64,000 nt of DNA from Phycisphaerales bacterium (GTDB taxonomy: Bacteria > Planctomycetota > Phycisphaerae > Phycisphaerales > UBA1924): assembly GCA_020849615.1 (NCBI GenBank), contig JADLFW010000013.1, positions 1-64,000 of the forward strand, given 5' to 3'. The position numbers and the translations under genes are program-made. The notes below the pieces were generated by a model. The model saw nothing but the letters and a program-made list of their open reading frames with translations, ran no database searches and was not told the DNA's origin. Shown here piece by piece: positions 18,454 to 26,335 of this stretch. Each line of letters starts with the position of its first letter. The first letter of the stretch is position 1.

Positions 18454-19452
18454 GTGCACACGGGAAACGAAAAACCGGGCGGCCCACACTCACGGCGACC
18501 GCCGCCGCCGGGCCGGGCGACACCCAGTCACCCGCGCGAACGCTCCCGGGCCTTCACCCGGACCCCCGCCCGGGGGTTCACGCTCATCGAGCTGCTGGTC
18601 GTCATCGCGGTCATCGCCCTGCTGATCGCGATCCTGCTCCCGTCGCTGGGCGCGGCCCGGGAGTCGGCCCGCCGCGGCCGCTGCCTCTCCAACACCCGCC
18701 AGATCGCCACCGCCTGCGCGGCGTACTCGAACGAGAGCAAGGTCGGTTACTTCATCCCGGCGTTCTTCGACTGGGAAGACAACATCGGCTGGCTCTTCCC
18801 CGACTACATCGACAGCTACAACGTCGCGATCTGCCCCTCGACGCGCAACCGCATCCGCCCCGGGCTCATGCTCTCCGATGAGCAGGGCTCCGATGTCCTC
18901 CAGACCTACGGCCGAGATTTCCTCCGCGACACCTTCTTCGCCGCCGTCGACCGGGCCGATGACGCCGGCGGCCACAGCTACGAGATCCGGGCCTGGTTCA
19001 CCGCGGGCAAGTACCTCGACGGCACGGTCATGCACGCGCCCCGCAAGGTCATGCTGGGCGACCAGTTGGGCTGGCGCCGCGAGGACCTCCCCGAGCTCTT
19101 CACGTTCCACACCCGCAACGTGCTCAAGACCCACGCCAGGGTGACATTCCCCGACAAGGTGATGATCGCCATCGACAACGACAACGATGAGTCGGTCGTG
19201 CCCGGCATCGGCCGCCGCGATGGCATCAACAACTGGCCCGACCCGTGGAACAACCACGGCGCCGCGGGCTACAACGTCTCGTACGTGGATGGCCACGCTC
19301 GCTGGGTGAAGGCCGACGCCGGGCTGGTGCGGATGTACCTCGACACCTACGACGAGCCCCCGAGCAACTTCCGCAAGGTGTCGCCCTACCGCGACCGCCC
19401 ATTTCAGCACGACGGCGAGTCGATCCCGGAGTACTACCAGGGCTCGCCCTGA
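18454..19452 (+). CDS. Type II secretion/pseudopilin-like protein with prepilin cleavage motif
   Basis: A 332-residue protein with the class III prepilin motif [10 protein letters not shown] at about residues 42-51, followed by a hydrophobic helix (to about residue 65) and a globular domain with conserved YVDGHARWV near the C-terminus. This is the H-X9-DG-type architecture common in planctomycete pseudopilins. The leader of about 40 residues before the cleavage site is long for a prepilin, so the GTG start at 18454 may be too far upstream, but no better start is visible before the motif. No other pilus or T2SS genes are nearby. Confidence 0.82.
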   Translation: MHTGNEKPGGPHSRRPPPPGRATPSHPRERSRAFTRTPARGFTLIELLVVIAVIALLIAILLPSLGAARESARRGRCLSNTRQIATACAAYSNESKVGYFIPAFFDWEDNIGWLFPDYIDSYNVAICPSTRNRIRPGLMLSDEQGSDVLQTYGRDFLRDTFFAAVDRADDAGGHSYEIRAWFTAGKYLDGTVMHAPRKVMLGDQLGWRREDLPELFTFHTRNVLKTHARVTFPDKVMIAIDNDNDESVVPGIGRRDGINNWPDPWNNHGAAGYNVSYVDGHARWVKADAGLVRMYLDTYDEPPSNFRKVSPYRDRPFQHDGESIPEYYQGSP

Positions 19453-19470
19453 TCCCGGCCCGTGGTCAGG

Positions 19471-19510
19471 GCCAAAAAGACGCACACCCGGCTCTCCTCG
19501 AAGCCGGGTG
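19471..19510 (-). terminator. Terminator of the small minus-strand gene
   Basis: Perfect 9-bp stem (19485-19493 with 19502-19510, loop of 8). On the minus strand it is followed by TGCGTCTTTTTGG, so it terminates the gene at 19544-19807 and not the plus-strand pseudopilin gene. Confidence 0.75.
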
Positions 19511-19543
19511 CAGCGTCACTCCTCTCTCCGGCATCCTCGTCGG

Positions 19544-19807
19544 TTACCAGCTGCCGACCAGCCGGAGCTGGTGAGGCGCGGGCTCGGGACGGGCCGCCGG
19601 GCGGCGGTGCCGTTCGGTGCTTCGACCACGGTCCCCGGTCATGTTCTGGAGGCGGGCGTCGATCGCGGCCTCGAGCAGGCGGCGGCCGCGGCGGCGGGCC
19701 CCCGACATCTCCTCGAAGTAGGCCCGGGTGATCCGGCCCTCGGCCAGCAGTTCGATCGCCGAGATGTTCTCATCAGACTGGACCGGGTTGGCGGCGTTCA
19801 TGAGCAT
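19544..19807 (-). CDS. Small hypothetical protein
   Basis: An 87-residue protein with an amphipathic helical middle (AIELLAEGRITRAYFEEM) and a basic, disordered C-terminal third. I do not recognise it. Evidence that it is real: a proper terminator directly downstream, an acceptable GGAG upstream of the ATG at 19807, and coding-like third-position GC. A second ATG two codons later is possible. A regulatory or nucleic-acid-binding role is conceivable from its basic tail but unsupported. Confidence 0.5.
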   Translation of the reverse strand: MLMNAANPVQSDENISAIELLAEGRITRAYFEEMSGARRRGRRLLEAAIDARLQNMTGDRGRSTERHRRPAARPEPAPHQLRLVGSW

Positions 19808-20382
19808 GACTGGCGGATCTCCCAGGGGCCGGTGCGGCCTTGCACGGGGGCTGGACTAATCCCTGTCGCGACGCGGTTGTTCGGGCCCGATCGGTCGGCG
19901 GGCGAGGTCGCCCGACCGGGCCCGGCGGCCTTCACACAGGCCGCCGCACATCCAACCGCGTGCCGTCCGTCGTCGCTTACCCGGTTCAGGTGAGAGGGGG
20001 CTTGCGAAAACGCACGGTCACTGAGAGAAGTCACCGGCCCCACATTCCTTTCGGTGTGTTCCTCATTTTCGAATTCAGGTTTTTGCTCCCGCGATCGAGG
20101 CGTCTCCCGGCCCGGATTTCCCGGAGGTTTGACTGGGCCGCGGAGCCCGCGGCGATCACGCTCTAAGTGATTGACGGCCCAGCGGTTGCGCCATGCTTAC
20201 CCGCGCCGGTACCGCGCGCGGCGCAGTCATGAATGCGGTTTCGCCGCAAGCCTGTTCTTCCGCCCGGCTCAAGTCGGATCGCACGGGCGACGAAAGAACC
20301 GACAGCCTGGGCGCTTCTCCGTGTGCGTGGGTCGTCCCTGTTCCCCACGCGACGGCGGGCGCCGCTTCAGAGGGTGTGTTCC
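19808..20382. other. 575-bp gene-free region with strong hairpins, upstream of the HTH regulator
   Basis: No convincing gene. It contains two perfect GC hairpins: 19924-19930 with 19939-19945 (loop of 8) and 20137-20143 with 20147-20153 (loop of 3). Between them is an unusually AT-rich patch at about 20045-20090. It must hold promoters for the small minus-strand gene and the regulator at 20383. A structured leader or small RNA is possible; nothing specific is recognised. Confidence 0.45.
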
Positions 20383-21630
20383 ATGGGACATGATGAGACA
20401 CGCAGGCTCAAGCAGGAACGTTTGCTCGACCTCGCGAGCGCGTATAAAGGCTTGAACCGCCGCCAGCTCGCCGAGGCGCTCGGCCGTGACCAGACGCGCC
20501 TCTTCCCCCCCTCGGGGAACCCCAAGCTCGACTACCTCATGCGCCTGGCGGATGTCCTGGACTGGCCCGTCGGCGATGTCGCCGAAGCCATCTGGGAAGA
20601 TGACCGCGCGGGCGGGCACCCGATCGACCCCGCCGCCACCTTCGAAGACCTCAACACCGCGGCCCGCGAGGCCCACCGCACGGGCCAGTTCGAGCACATG
20701 TGCCGCCTGGCCCGGCGCATGCACGAGATCGCCCAGACCGCCGAGCAGCGTGCCACCGCCTGCCACCGCGAGTCGGGCGGCTGGGATGGCCTGGGCCGGT
20801 ACACCCGCGAGCTGGATGCCATCCGCCGCGGCCTCGCCGAGAGCCCCATCCCCGCCGATCTCCGCCTCCTCCTCCGCGTCAACCTTTCTAATACCTACCA
20901 CACCCTCTGGCAGCCCCTCGAGGCCCGGGCCATGGCCCGCGATGTCATCGAGGAGCTCGCCGACTCCCCGCCCACCACCCGCCCGGCCCGCGCCGCCCAG
21001 GCCTTCGCCTTCTTCGTCCTCGGCGGCTCGACGCTCCGGCTCATCCAGCAGGACCCCGCCGACTCGGCCCGCCGGGCCCGCGCTGCGCGCGAAGCCCTCG
21101 AGACCTCCCGCCGCCTCTACACGACGCTGGCCGAGGAGTTCAACAACGACCCCTGGCGCGGCATCGCCAACACCTGCCGGGCCGGGATCCTCGAGTGCGA
21201 TGTCGTCCTGGGCGAATGCGAGCCCCTCGCCGCCGTCACCGAGCTGGCCCAGGGCGTCAGCGCTGTGCCGGATTCGGGCGACACCCTGATGGGCGACCGC
21301 CTCGAGAGCTTCGGCTGGTGGTGCATCACGGGGTGCACGATCGCCCTGCGCCACCTCTCGGGCCGCGACCTTCAGAAGCACATGTCGGTCTTCACCACCC
21401 GGGGCTACGACATCGCGGCGCGCCTGGGCAACTGGGCCATGCACGAGCGTCTCTTCACGCTCGAGTACCAGCGGCGCCAGCAGCTCAACGAACTCGCCGG
21501 ATTCACCGTCGAGTGGACCATCGATCACGAAGACGTCCGGAGACTGGTGGGCACGATGGGCCGCTTCCCGGCCTTCCGCACCACCGGGTGGAAGATCCTA
21601 CAGACCGCAACCGTCATCAGGGATAACTAA
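20383..21630 (+). CDS. Transcriptional regulator: N-terminal XRE-like helix-turn-helix with TPR-like C-terminal part
   Basis: A 415-residue cytoplasmic protein. Residues about 15-65 form a lambda-repressor-like HTH (LNRRQLAEALGRDQTRLFP, then YLMRLADVLDWPVGDV). The rest is helical, with repeated Ala/Leu/Arg patterns of TPR-like superhelices (about residues 85-400). This layout is that of XRE-family regulators with TPR sensor domains, which often bind peptides. The ATG at 20383 begins just before the HTH; the open frame extends 50 codons upstream without domain content. It lies 17 bases before a secreted GC-dockerin protein gene and is probably cotranscribed with it. Confidence 0.78.
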   Translation: MGHDETRRLKQERLLDLASAYKGLNRRQLAEALGRDQTRLFPPSGNPKLDYLMRLADVLDWPVGDVAEAIWEDDRAGGHPIDPAATFEDLNTAAREAHRTGQFEHMCRLARRMHEIAQTAEQRATACHRESGGWDGLGRYTRELDAIRRGLAESPIPADLRLLLRVNLSNTYHTLWQPLEARAMARDVIEELADSPPTTRPARAAQAFAFFVLGGSTLRLIQQDPADSARRARAAREALETSRRLYTTLAEEFNNDPWRGIANTCRAGILECDVVLGECEPLAAVTELAQGVSAVPDSGDTLMGDRLESFGWWCITGCTIALRHLSGRDLQKHMSVFTTRGYDIAARLGNWAMHERLFTLEYQRRQQLNELAGFTVEWTIDHEDVRRLVGTMGRFPAFRTTGWKILQTATVIRDN

Positions 21631-21647
21631 GAGAGAGAGGAGCGATC

Positions 21648-22850
21648 ATGCGGTACCACGACCTACACCCGGTCGCGAAGGTTTTCGGGGCACTCACCGC
21701 CCTGTGCATCGCCGCCGGTACCAGCCAGGGACAGTCGACCTCGGCGGTCCACACGACCCCGCCCGGCACCGACCGCCGGCCCCACAACGAGCAGGGCCGC
21801 GTCGCGCCCGACGGCGGCGCCAAGGCGCCCTCCGTCTACGTGGCGAAGGACTTCTCGCTCCGGCTGCTCACCGGCGGGCTCGGCCCGTGCCAGTCGAGCA
21901 TCGGCTCGGGCCGCGACGGCTTCGACACCCAGCTGTACATCGTCCGCCAGGCCGACAACAGCGTCGTCAAGCTCGATCCGTCGGGCCGGACCACCGCGTT
22001 CACCGACCTCTCCGCCGTCGCCCCGCAGGGCGGCTGCACCTGGCCCAGCTTCGACTTCGTCGGCCGCTACGGCGGGTCGATGTACATCCAGGACCCCAGC
22101 GTCCGCACCTCCAACGTCAGCCCCACCGGCAGCGCCGCCGTCTTCACCATCAACGAGGCCGTCGAGTCCGTGGGCACCATGGAGTTCGACCGCTCCGGCG
22201 CCTTCGAGGGCTCGCTCTTCCTCACCGACTCGGCGAGCGGCACCCTCTACACCGTCGAGCCCTCCGGCCAGATGCGCCCCATCGCCATCGGCACCGGCAC
22301 GGGCCGCGGCGTCGCCGTCTCGGCCTCGCCCATCCTCGGCGACTCCATCTTCATCGCCGATTCGGCCACCAGGACCATCCTCGCCGTCGGCCCGGACCAC
22401 ATCGAGGGTGAGCCCGCCGAGCTCTTCTCCAGCCTCGCCTCCACCGCGCCGGGCCTGGTCCCCGTCGCCCTCGACGTCAGCAAGCACGGGCCCTTCGGCC
22501 GCGGTGTCCTGCTGGTCGCCGACTCCACGACGGGCCGGATCGTCCAGCTCGACGCCTCCGGCTGCCGCATCGGCGAAATCGGCGGCGGCTTCCGCGACAT
22601 CGTCTCGGTCGAGATCGCCTGGACCGGCGTCTTCGCCGGCAAGATGATCATCACCGCCGGCGGCAACATCTATGTGGTCGAGCCCAAGTGCCGGGCCGAC
22701 TGGAGCGGCGACCACACCGTCACGCCGACGGACCTCTCCGATTTCATGACCGACTTCTCCGCCGGCGATGCCGACTTCGATGGCAACGGCTGGACCGACA
22801 GCGACGACCTCACCGGCTACTTCGCGGCCTACTCCGCCGGCTGCCCGTGA
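21648..22850 (+). CDS. Secreted protein with divergent GC-type dockerin tail
   Basis: A 400-residue exported protein with a signal peptide (about residues 1-29, ending TSQGQ). The body is a series of beta strands with recurring Gly/Asp turns (VVKLDPSGRTTAF; TLYTVEPSGQM; IVQLDASGCRIG), consistent with a beta-propeller. The C-terminal 60 residues carry two calcium-loop-like units (DWSGDHTVTPTDLSDF and DFDGNGWTDSDDLTGYF) between a cysteine and a final GCP, a more divergent form of the GC dockerin. GAGGAG stands six bases before the ATG. It is followed by a clean terminator. Confidence 0.8.
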   Translation: MRYHDLHPVAKVFGALTALCIAAGTSQGQSTSAVHTTPPGTDRRPHNEQGRVAPDGGAKAPSVYVAKDFSLRLLTGGLGPCQSSIGSGRDGFDTQLYIVRQADNSVVKLDPSGRTTAFTDLSAVAPQGGCTWPSFDFVGRYGGSMYIQDPSVRTSNVSPTGSAAVFTINEAVESVGTMEFDRSGAFEGSLFLTDSASGTLYTVEPSGQMRPIAIGTGTGRGVAVSASPILGDSIFIADSATRTILAVGPDHIEGEPAELFSSLASTAPGLVPVALDVSKHGPFGRGVLLVADSTTGRIVQLDASGCRIGEIGGGFRDIVSVEIAWTGVFAGKMIITAGGNIYVVEPKCRADWSGDHTVTPTDLSDFMTDFSAGDADFDGNGWTDSDDLTGYFAAYSAGCP

Positions 22851-22880
22851 TGAGCTGAGCTCAACCCAGGCCACCACCCA

Positions 22881-22910
22881 CCGCCGGGCCCACCGCCCGG
22901 CGGTTTTCTT
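22881..22910 (+). terminator. Rho-independent terminator after the regulator/dockerin pair
   Basis: Perfect 9-bp GC stem (22881-22889 with 22895-22903, loop of 5) followed by TTTTCTT. It marks the end of the 20383-22850 transcription unit. Confidence 0.85.
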
Positions 22911-22918
22911 GCGCAAAG

Positions 22919-23330
22919 TCCACACCGCGGTCGCTGGTCGGGCTGTTCAACCTCCACGGCCCTCCGCTGGTGCTCAAGACCGACAACGGCTCCCCGTTCA
23001 TCGCGGCGTGCGGCGGCGACTGGTTCACCCGCGCCGGGGTGGCGCACCTGCGGTCGCCTGCCTACACCCCGCGGTACAATGGCAGCGTCGAGGCCGGCGG
23101 GGGGGCCCTCAAGACCCGGGCGGCGCACCTCGCGGCGTGCGGGATGGAGGGGCGTGATGGGAGCGCCGGATGGAAGAGTGGGGGTTGGTCGAGCGACGAC
23201 ATCGAGGCGGCCCGGCGCTGCGGCAACACGCTCAACCGGCCCTGGGGCGTGCGTGGCCCGACGCCCGAGCAGCGCTGGGCGGCCCGTCCAGTCATCAGTG
23301 TGGATCGCCGCGCGCTCTTCCTCCCCACCG
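22919..23330 (+). pseudogene. Transposase/integrase remnant (rve catalytic core, N-terminus missing)
   Basis: An open stretch encodes the C-terminal half of a DDE integrase core: LVLKTDNGSPFIA carries the second catalytic Asp and YNGSVEAGGGALKTR the catalytic Glu region, followed by NTLNRPWGVRGPTPEQRWA, the usual end of the domain. The N-terminal HTH and the first catalytic Asp are missing, because coding similarity begins abruptly just after the terminator at 22910. The frame stays open for about 120 further codons with no conserved content. No terminal inverted repeats or target-site duplication were recognised. The remnant marks an old insertion. Confidence 0.75.
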
Positions 23331-23606
23331 TGCATCAGCGCCGCGAGACCCTCGCCCGGGCGTGGATGGAACGTCAGCTTGCTTCAGCGGCCCGGGCCGG
23401 TGGCCCGGGCCCGGCACTCCCGGCGGGCCGGCGATCGAGCGTCGATCGCGCCGCCATCCGCCGGGCCCATAGAGCTGGGCGAACTCACCATCAAGAGACC
23501 CCCGATGAGGTCCACCCATTCCTCTTCCCAAAACGGCAGAAATTAGCCGAGCAGCACAGCAAACGTATTTGGATGCAGCACAACAGTTCTTGCAGGGAGG
23601 TAACCG

Positions 23607-24065
23607 GTGAAGCTCTCCTATCGCGAAGGAACGTGGTTCGCCGTTCCTCTGCGCCAAGGCGGTTTTGCCGTGGGAGTCGTCGCAAGAGCGACCACTGAGG
23701 GAGAGGTCATCCTCTGCTACTTCTTTGGCCCGCGCCGAACCGCCGTTCCGGCGCTTGACGAGGTGGAGCGGCTTAACCCAAACGACGCGATTCAGGTTGT
23801 TCGCGTGGGAGACCTGTCGCTCATTCGTGGCGAATGGCCAATCATCGGAAAAACAGCCCTGTGGCAGCGATCGGACTGGCCGATGCCGTCGTTTGTTCGG
23901 CGCGACGACCTGTCTCGTAAGGCTTGGCGAGTGCAATACTCGGACGTTAACCCAAACTCGATAGACCACGAGGAACGCGAACAATACGAAAGCACATTGA
24001 ATTGTGACGCCGTGCTTGGCTCAGGCGCTGCCGAACTGGTCCTGACCAAATTGCTGACGCCGTAG
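23607..24065 (+). CDS. Imm26-like immunity family protein
   Basis: A 152-residue cytoplasmic protein that begins YREGTWFAVPLRQGGFAVGVV and contains CYFFGPRR at about residues 37-44, the pattern of the Imm26 immunity protein family used against polymorphic toxins. The GTG start at 23607 has GGGAGG six bases upstream. Codon use is clearly less GC-rich than in flanking genes. No toxin gene is adjacent. Family members are also found as orphans in many genomes, so function as an immunity protein is inference; confidence in the gene itself is high. Confidence 0.8.
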   Translation: MKLSYREGTWFAVPLRQGGFAVGVVARATTEGEVILCYFFGPRRTAVPALDEVERLNPNDAIQVVRVGDLSLIRGEWPIIGKTALWQRSDWPMPSFVRRDDLSRKAWRVQYSDVNPNSIDHEEREQYESTLNCDAVLGSGAAELVLTKLLTP

Positions 24066-24214
24066 TGTTCCACCGCTCGGGCGGTGTCCTGGCAGGTTGC
24101 CTCGACTGTCGGCCGTGCCCGTGTCCGCCGCTCCGGCGGTCGCGGCGTCCTCCCTCTGTACCCAGACTGATCTCGAAGACTCGGCGGTCGGCGCGATGAA
24201 CAACCGGGGCGCCG
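24066..24214. repeat. Short inverted repeats between the Imm26-like gene and the MlaE gene
   Basis: Two related hairpins: CACCGC/GCGGTG around 24072-24087 and CCGCCG/CGGCGG around 24126-24140, each preceded by GTGTCC or GTGTTCC. They look like two copies of a small palindromic intergenic element. There is no T-tract, so termination is uncertain. Confidence 0.4.
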
Positions 24215-25066
24215 CTACCCGAACACCGAATCCACGATCCCGCCGTGGCGCATCAGGTCGATGTCGTTGAGCAGCTTGGCCAGCATCAGGTTCAGGATGA
24301 TGATCGCGATGAAGCTCGTCACGAACGAGTCGGTGGTGGCCCGGCCCACTCCCTCAGCGCCGGGCTTGCAGTTGAAGCCCTTGTAGCACGCCACCAGCCC
24401 GATCGCCGCGCCGAAGAAGATGCTCTTGATCAGCCCGTTCATCACCTCGTACCAGCTGACGAAGATGTCGCTGTAGCGCCAGTACTGCAGCGGGTCGGCG
24501 TCGTAGTACTTGGTGACCACCAGCCAGCCCCCCAGCAGCCCGCACAGGTTCGAGACGATCGTCAGCCAGGGGATCATCAGCACGCACGCGACCACCCGCG
24601 GCACCACCAGCACCCGCACCGGGTCGGCCGCCATGGCCCGCATGGCATCCAGCTGCTCGGTGACGCGCATCGTGCCCAGCTCCGCCGTGAGCGAGCAGCC
24701 GACCCGGCCCGCCAGCATCACCGCCGCCAGCACCGGGCCGATCTGCTTGACGATCGAGACGTTGATTACCCCGCCCAGCCGGCCCTCCTGGCCGACGGAT
24801 GCGAACTGCAGGTAGCCCTCGATGGCCAGGATCATGCCGATGAACGCGCCGACGAGCGCCAGCACCGGGATCGAGGTCGTGCCCACGAAGAAAAGCTGGG
24901 CCCCCAGCCGGTCGCGCCGCGACCAGCTGCGTGTGTAGGGCAGCCCGGCGGCGGTCGCGAAGCAGAACTCGGTGAAGCGGCCGAAGGCGCTGACCCGCCC
25001 GATGATCACCGCGCCGATGAGGGCGATGACACGGGCGATGGGGTCTCGGCGGATCAGGGACAGCAC
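24215..25066 (-). CDS. MlaE-family ABC transporter permease (phospholipid/organic solvent transport)
   Basis: A 283-residue permease of the MlaE/YrbE family with five to six membrane segments. Signature parts: GQLFFVG-like segment LGAQLFFVGTTSIPVLALVG (about 55-74), IGPVLAAVMLAGRVG (about 108-122) with the following TAELGTMRVTEQLDAMRAM loop that contacts the ATPase. MlaE permeases move phospholipids across the inner membrane with MlaF, MlaD and MlaB. No ATPase or MCE-domain gene is adjacent here; upstream on this strand is an intergenic repeat, and downstream is the window's Imm26-like gene, so partners lie elsewhere. The GTG start at 25066 is the only start before the first helix. Confidence 0.9.
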   Translation of the reverse strand: MLSLIRRDPIARVIALIGAVIIGRVSAFGRFTEFCFATAAGLPYTRSWSRRDRLGAQLFFVGTTSIPVLALVGAFIGMILAIEGYLQFASVGQEGRLGGVINVSIVKQIGPVLAAVMLAGRVGCSLTAELGTMRVTEQLDAMRAMAADPVRVLVVPRVVACVLMIPWLTIVSNLCGLLGGWLVVTKYYDADPLQYWRYSDIFVSWYEVMNGLIKSIFFGAAIGLVACYKGFNCKPGAEGVGRATTDSFVTSFIAIIILNLMLAKLLNDIDLMRHGGIVDSVFG

Positions 25067-25109
25067 GGGCCAAGGCTAGGAGGGGAAAAGAGACGAAGAG
25101 TCGGAGTGG

Positions 25110-25215
25110 GGGAGCAGCCACGGATGAACACGGATTGGCACGGATCTGATGAAGCACCAGAGAAGGCCGGGCCGCTCGTTCCAATCCGTGCCGATCCGCG
25201 CGATCCGTGGCCCGT
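25110..25215. repeat. Intergenic inverted repeat (CACGGAT family)
   Basis: The left arm carries three spaced copies of CACGGAT (ACGGATGAACACGGATTGG and on), the right arm the complementary ATCCGTG units (CCAATCCGTGCCGATCCG), so the transcript folds into a long imperfect hairpin. Repeats of this composition are common between genes in planctomycetes and verrucomicrobia. Confidence 0.65.
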
Positions 25216-25281
25216 CTCCGCTTTTCTCCGCGTTTCTCCGCTCCCTCCGCGACCTCCGCGTTCTCCTCTCATCGGCGCAAC

Positions 25282-25307
25282 AAAAAACCCCGGCCCGGGC
25301 CGGGGTT
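25282..25307 (-). terminator. Terminator of the OmpA-like lipoprotein gene
   Basis: A perfect 22-bp palindrome (25286-25307) with A6 on its left, that is TTTTTTG after the hairpin when read on the minus strand. It lies 22 bases after the stop of the OmpA-like gene. Confidence 0.85.
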
Positions 25308-25328
25308 GGAGAGAGGTTCGGGCCTGGC

Positions 25329-26198
25329 TTACTTGGTCACATCGACGGGCCGCGCGGGCGGCGTCGTGCGATCCGGCTCGACCGGCGCCGGGGCCCCGGT
25401 GCGGGGGTTGACGGTCGCGCCGACGTTGTGCCGCGACTTCATCAGGTAGATCTCGACGCGGCGGTTGGCGGGCGTGTTGCCGCTCGCGGTGTTGGGCACC
25501 AGCGGGATGAACTCGCCCCAGCCCGCGGCCATCATCTTGCCTGGGTTCACACCCATCTTGGAGAGCTCGTTGAGCACCGAGATCGAGCGGTGCACCGAGA
25601 GGTGGCGGTTGGTCGGGTGACGCTTGGCGGTGGTGGAGCTGATGCGCTGCGAGTCGGTGTGGCCCTCGATCAGCACATCGTACTGGCTGGCCGCGGGGGT
25701 CTGCAGGATCTTCGCCAGCGCATCGATCGCGTTGAGGGCATCGGGCTTGACGGCATCGGAGCCCGAATCAAAGGTGAGGTCCGAGGCGAAGCGCAGCATG
25801 CCGGTCGAGGCGTCGTACTGGATCAGGTCGGGGTACTGCGCGGCCAGGTCGGCCAGCGCGCGGTCGGTCTCGGGGTCCAGCGGCCCGAGGGCCAGGCCCT
25901 GCAGGCGCGACTCGAACTCCTTCATCGAGATGCCCGCGTTCTCGAGGGCCTTGCGCAGCTCATCGTTCTCGAGCTTCAGCTGCGCCGCCGCGGCCTCCGC
26001 GCGGCTCAGCGCGTTGCGCTGCTGGTCGAGCGCGGCCTGGGCCGCATCACGCTCCTGCTGCAGACGGGCGTTGGCGTCCGTCAGGCTTCGGTTGGTGTCG
26101 TAGAGCTTGTCGTACTCGCCCTGGTTCACGCAGCCGCCCAGCGCGAGCAGCGCGGGCCCGGCGACCATGGCGACCACCCTCATCCATGCCTTCTTCAT
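25329..26198 (-). CDS. OmpA-family peptidoglycan-binding lipoprotein
   Basis: A 289-residue lipoprotein: lipobox LALGGC with Cys23, then a helical coiled-coil segment (about residues 30-90, QQERDAAQAALDQQRNALS), then an OmpA/MotB domain (about 125-260) with the peptidoglycan-contact motifs EGHTDSQ and NRRVEIYL, and a Pro-rich tail. Such proteins tether the outer membrane to peptidoglycan. A MotB-type stator is ruled out by the lipobox replacing the transmembrane helix. The gene is monocistronic, bounded by its own terminator, and shares a 137-bp intergenic region with the divergent amidohydrolase. Confidence 0.9.
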   Translation of the reverse strand: MKKAWMRVVAMVAGPALLALGGCVNQGEYDKLYDTNRSLTDANARLQQERDAAQAALDQQRNALSRAEAAAAQLKLENDELRKALENAGISMKEFESRLQGLALGPLDPETDRALADLAAQYPDLIQYDASTGMLRFASDLTFDSGSDAVKPDALNAIDALAKILQTPAASQYDVLIEGHTDSQRISSTTAKRHPTNRHLSVHRSISVLNELSKMGVNPGKMMAAGWGEFIPLVPNTASGNTPANRRVEIYLMKSRHNVGATVNPRTGAPAPVEPDRTTPPARPVDVTK

Positions 26199-26335
26199 GC
26201 CTGTGCTCCGTAATCGCGGAAAATCCGATCAACCGTGCTGATCGTGCAACAATCGCGGGTCGAGCCCCGCGCGAGTCCGCGGGGGCGCATGGTACGCCGA
26301 CCCGGCTCAAACGGGGAACACGGAACTATCGGAGA

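Noticed and set aside
19840..20166. A 108-codon open frame in the gene-free region upstream of the HTH regulator
   Set aside because: Composition is not coding-like (irregular third positions), no ribosome-binding site, and it runs across hairpins.
22919..23330. The transposase remnant considered as an intact mobile element
   Set aside because: First half of the catalytic domain, HTH and terminal repeats are missing.
23295..23984. A 229-codon minus-strand open frame over the transposase remnant and Imm26-like gene
   Set aside because: It spans two unrelated features antisense and has no domain content.
25329..26198. The OmpA-domain protein considered as flagellar MotB
   Set aside because: It begins with a lipobox rather than a transmembrane helix with the proton-channel Asp, and no motA is adjacent.
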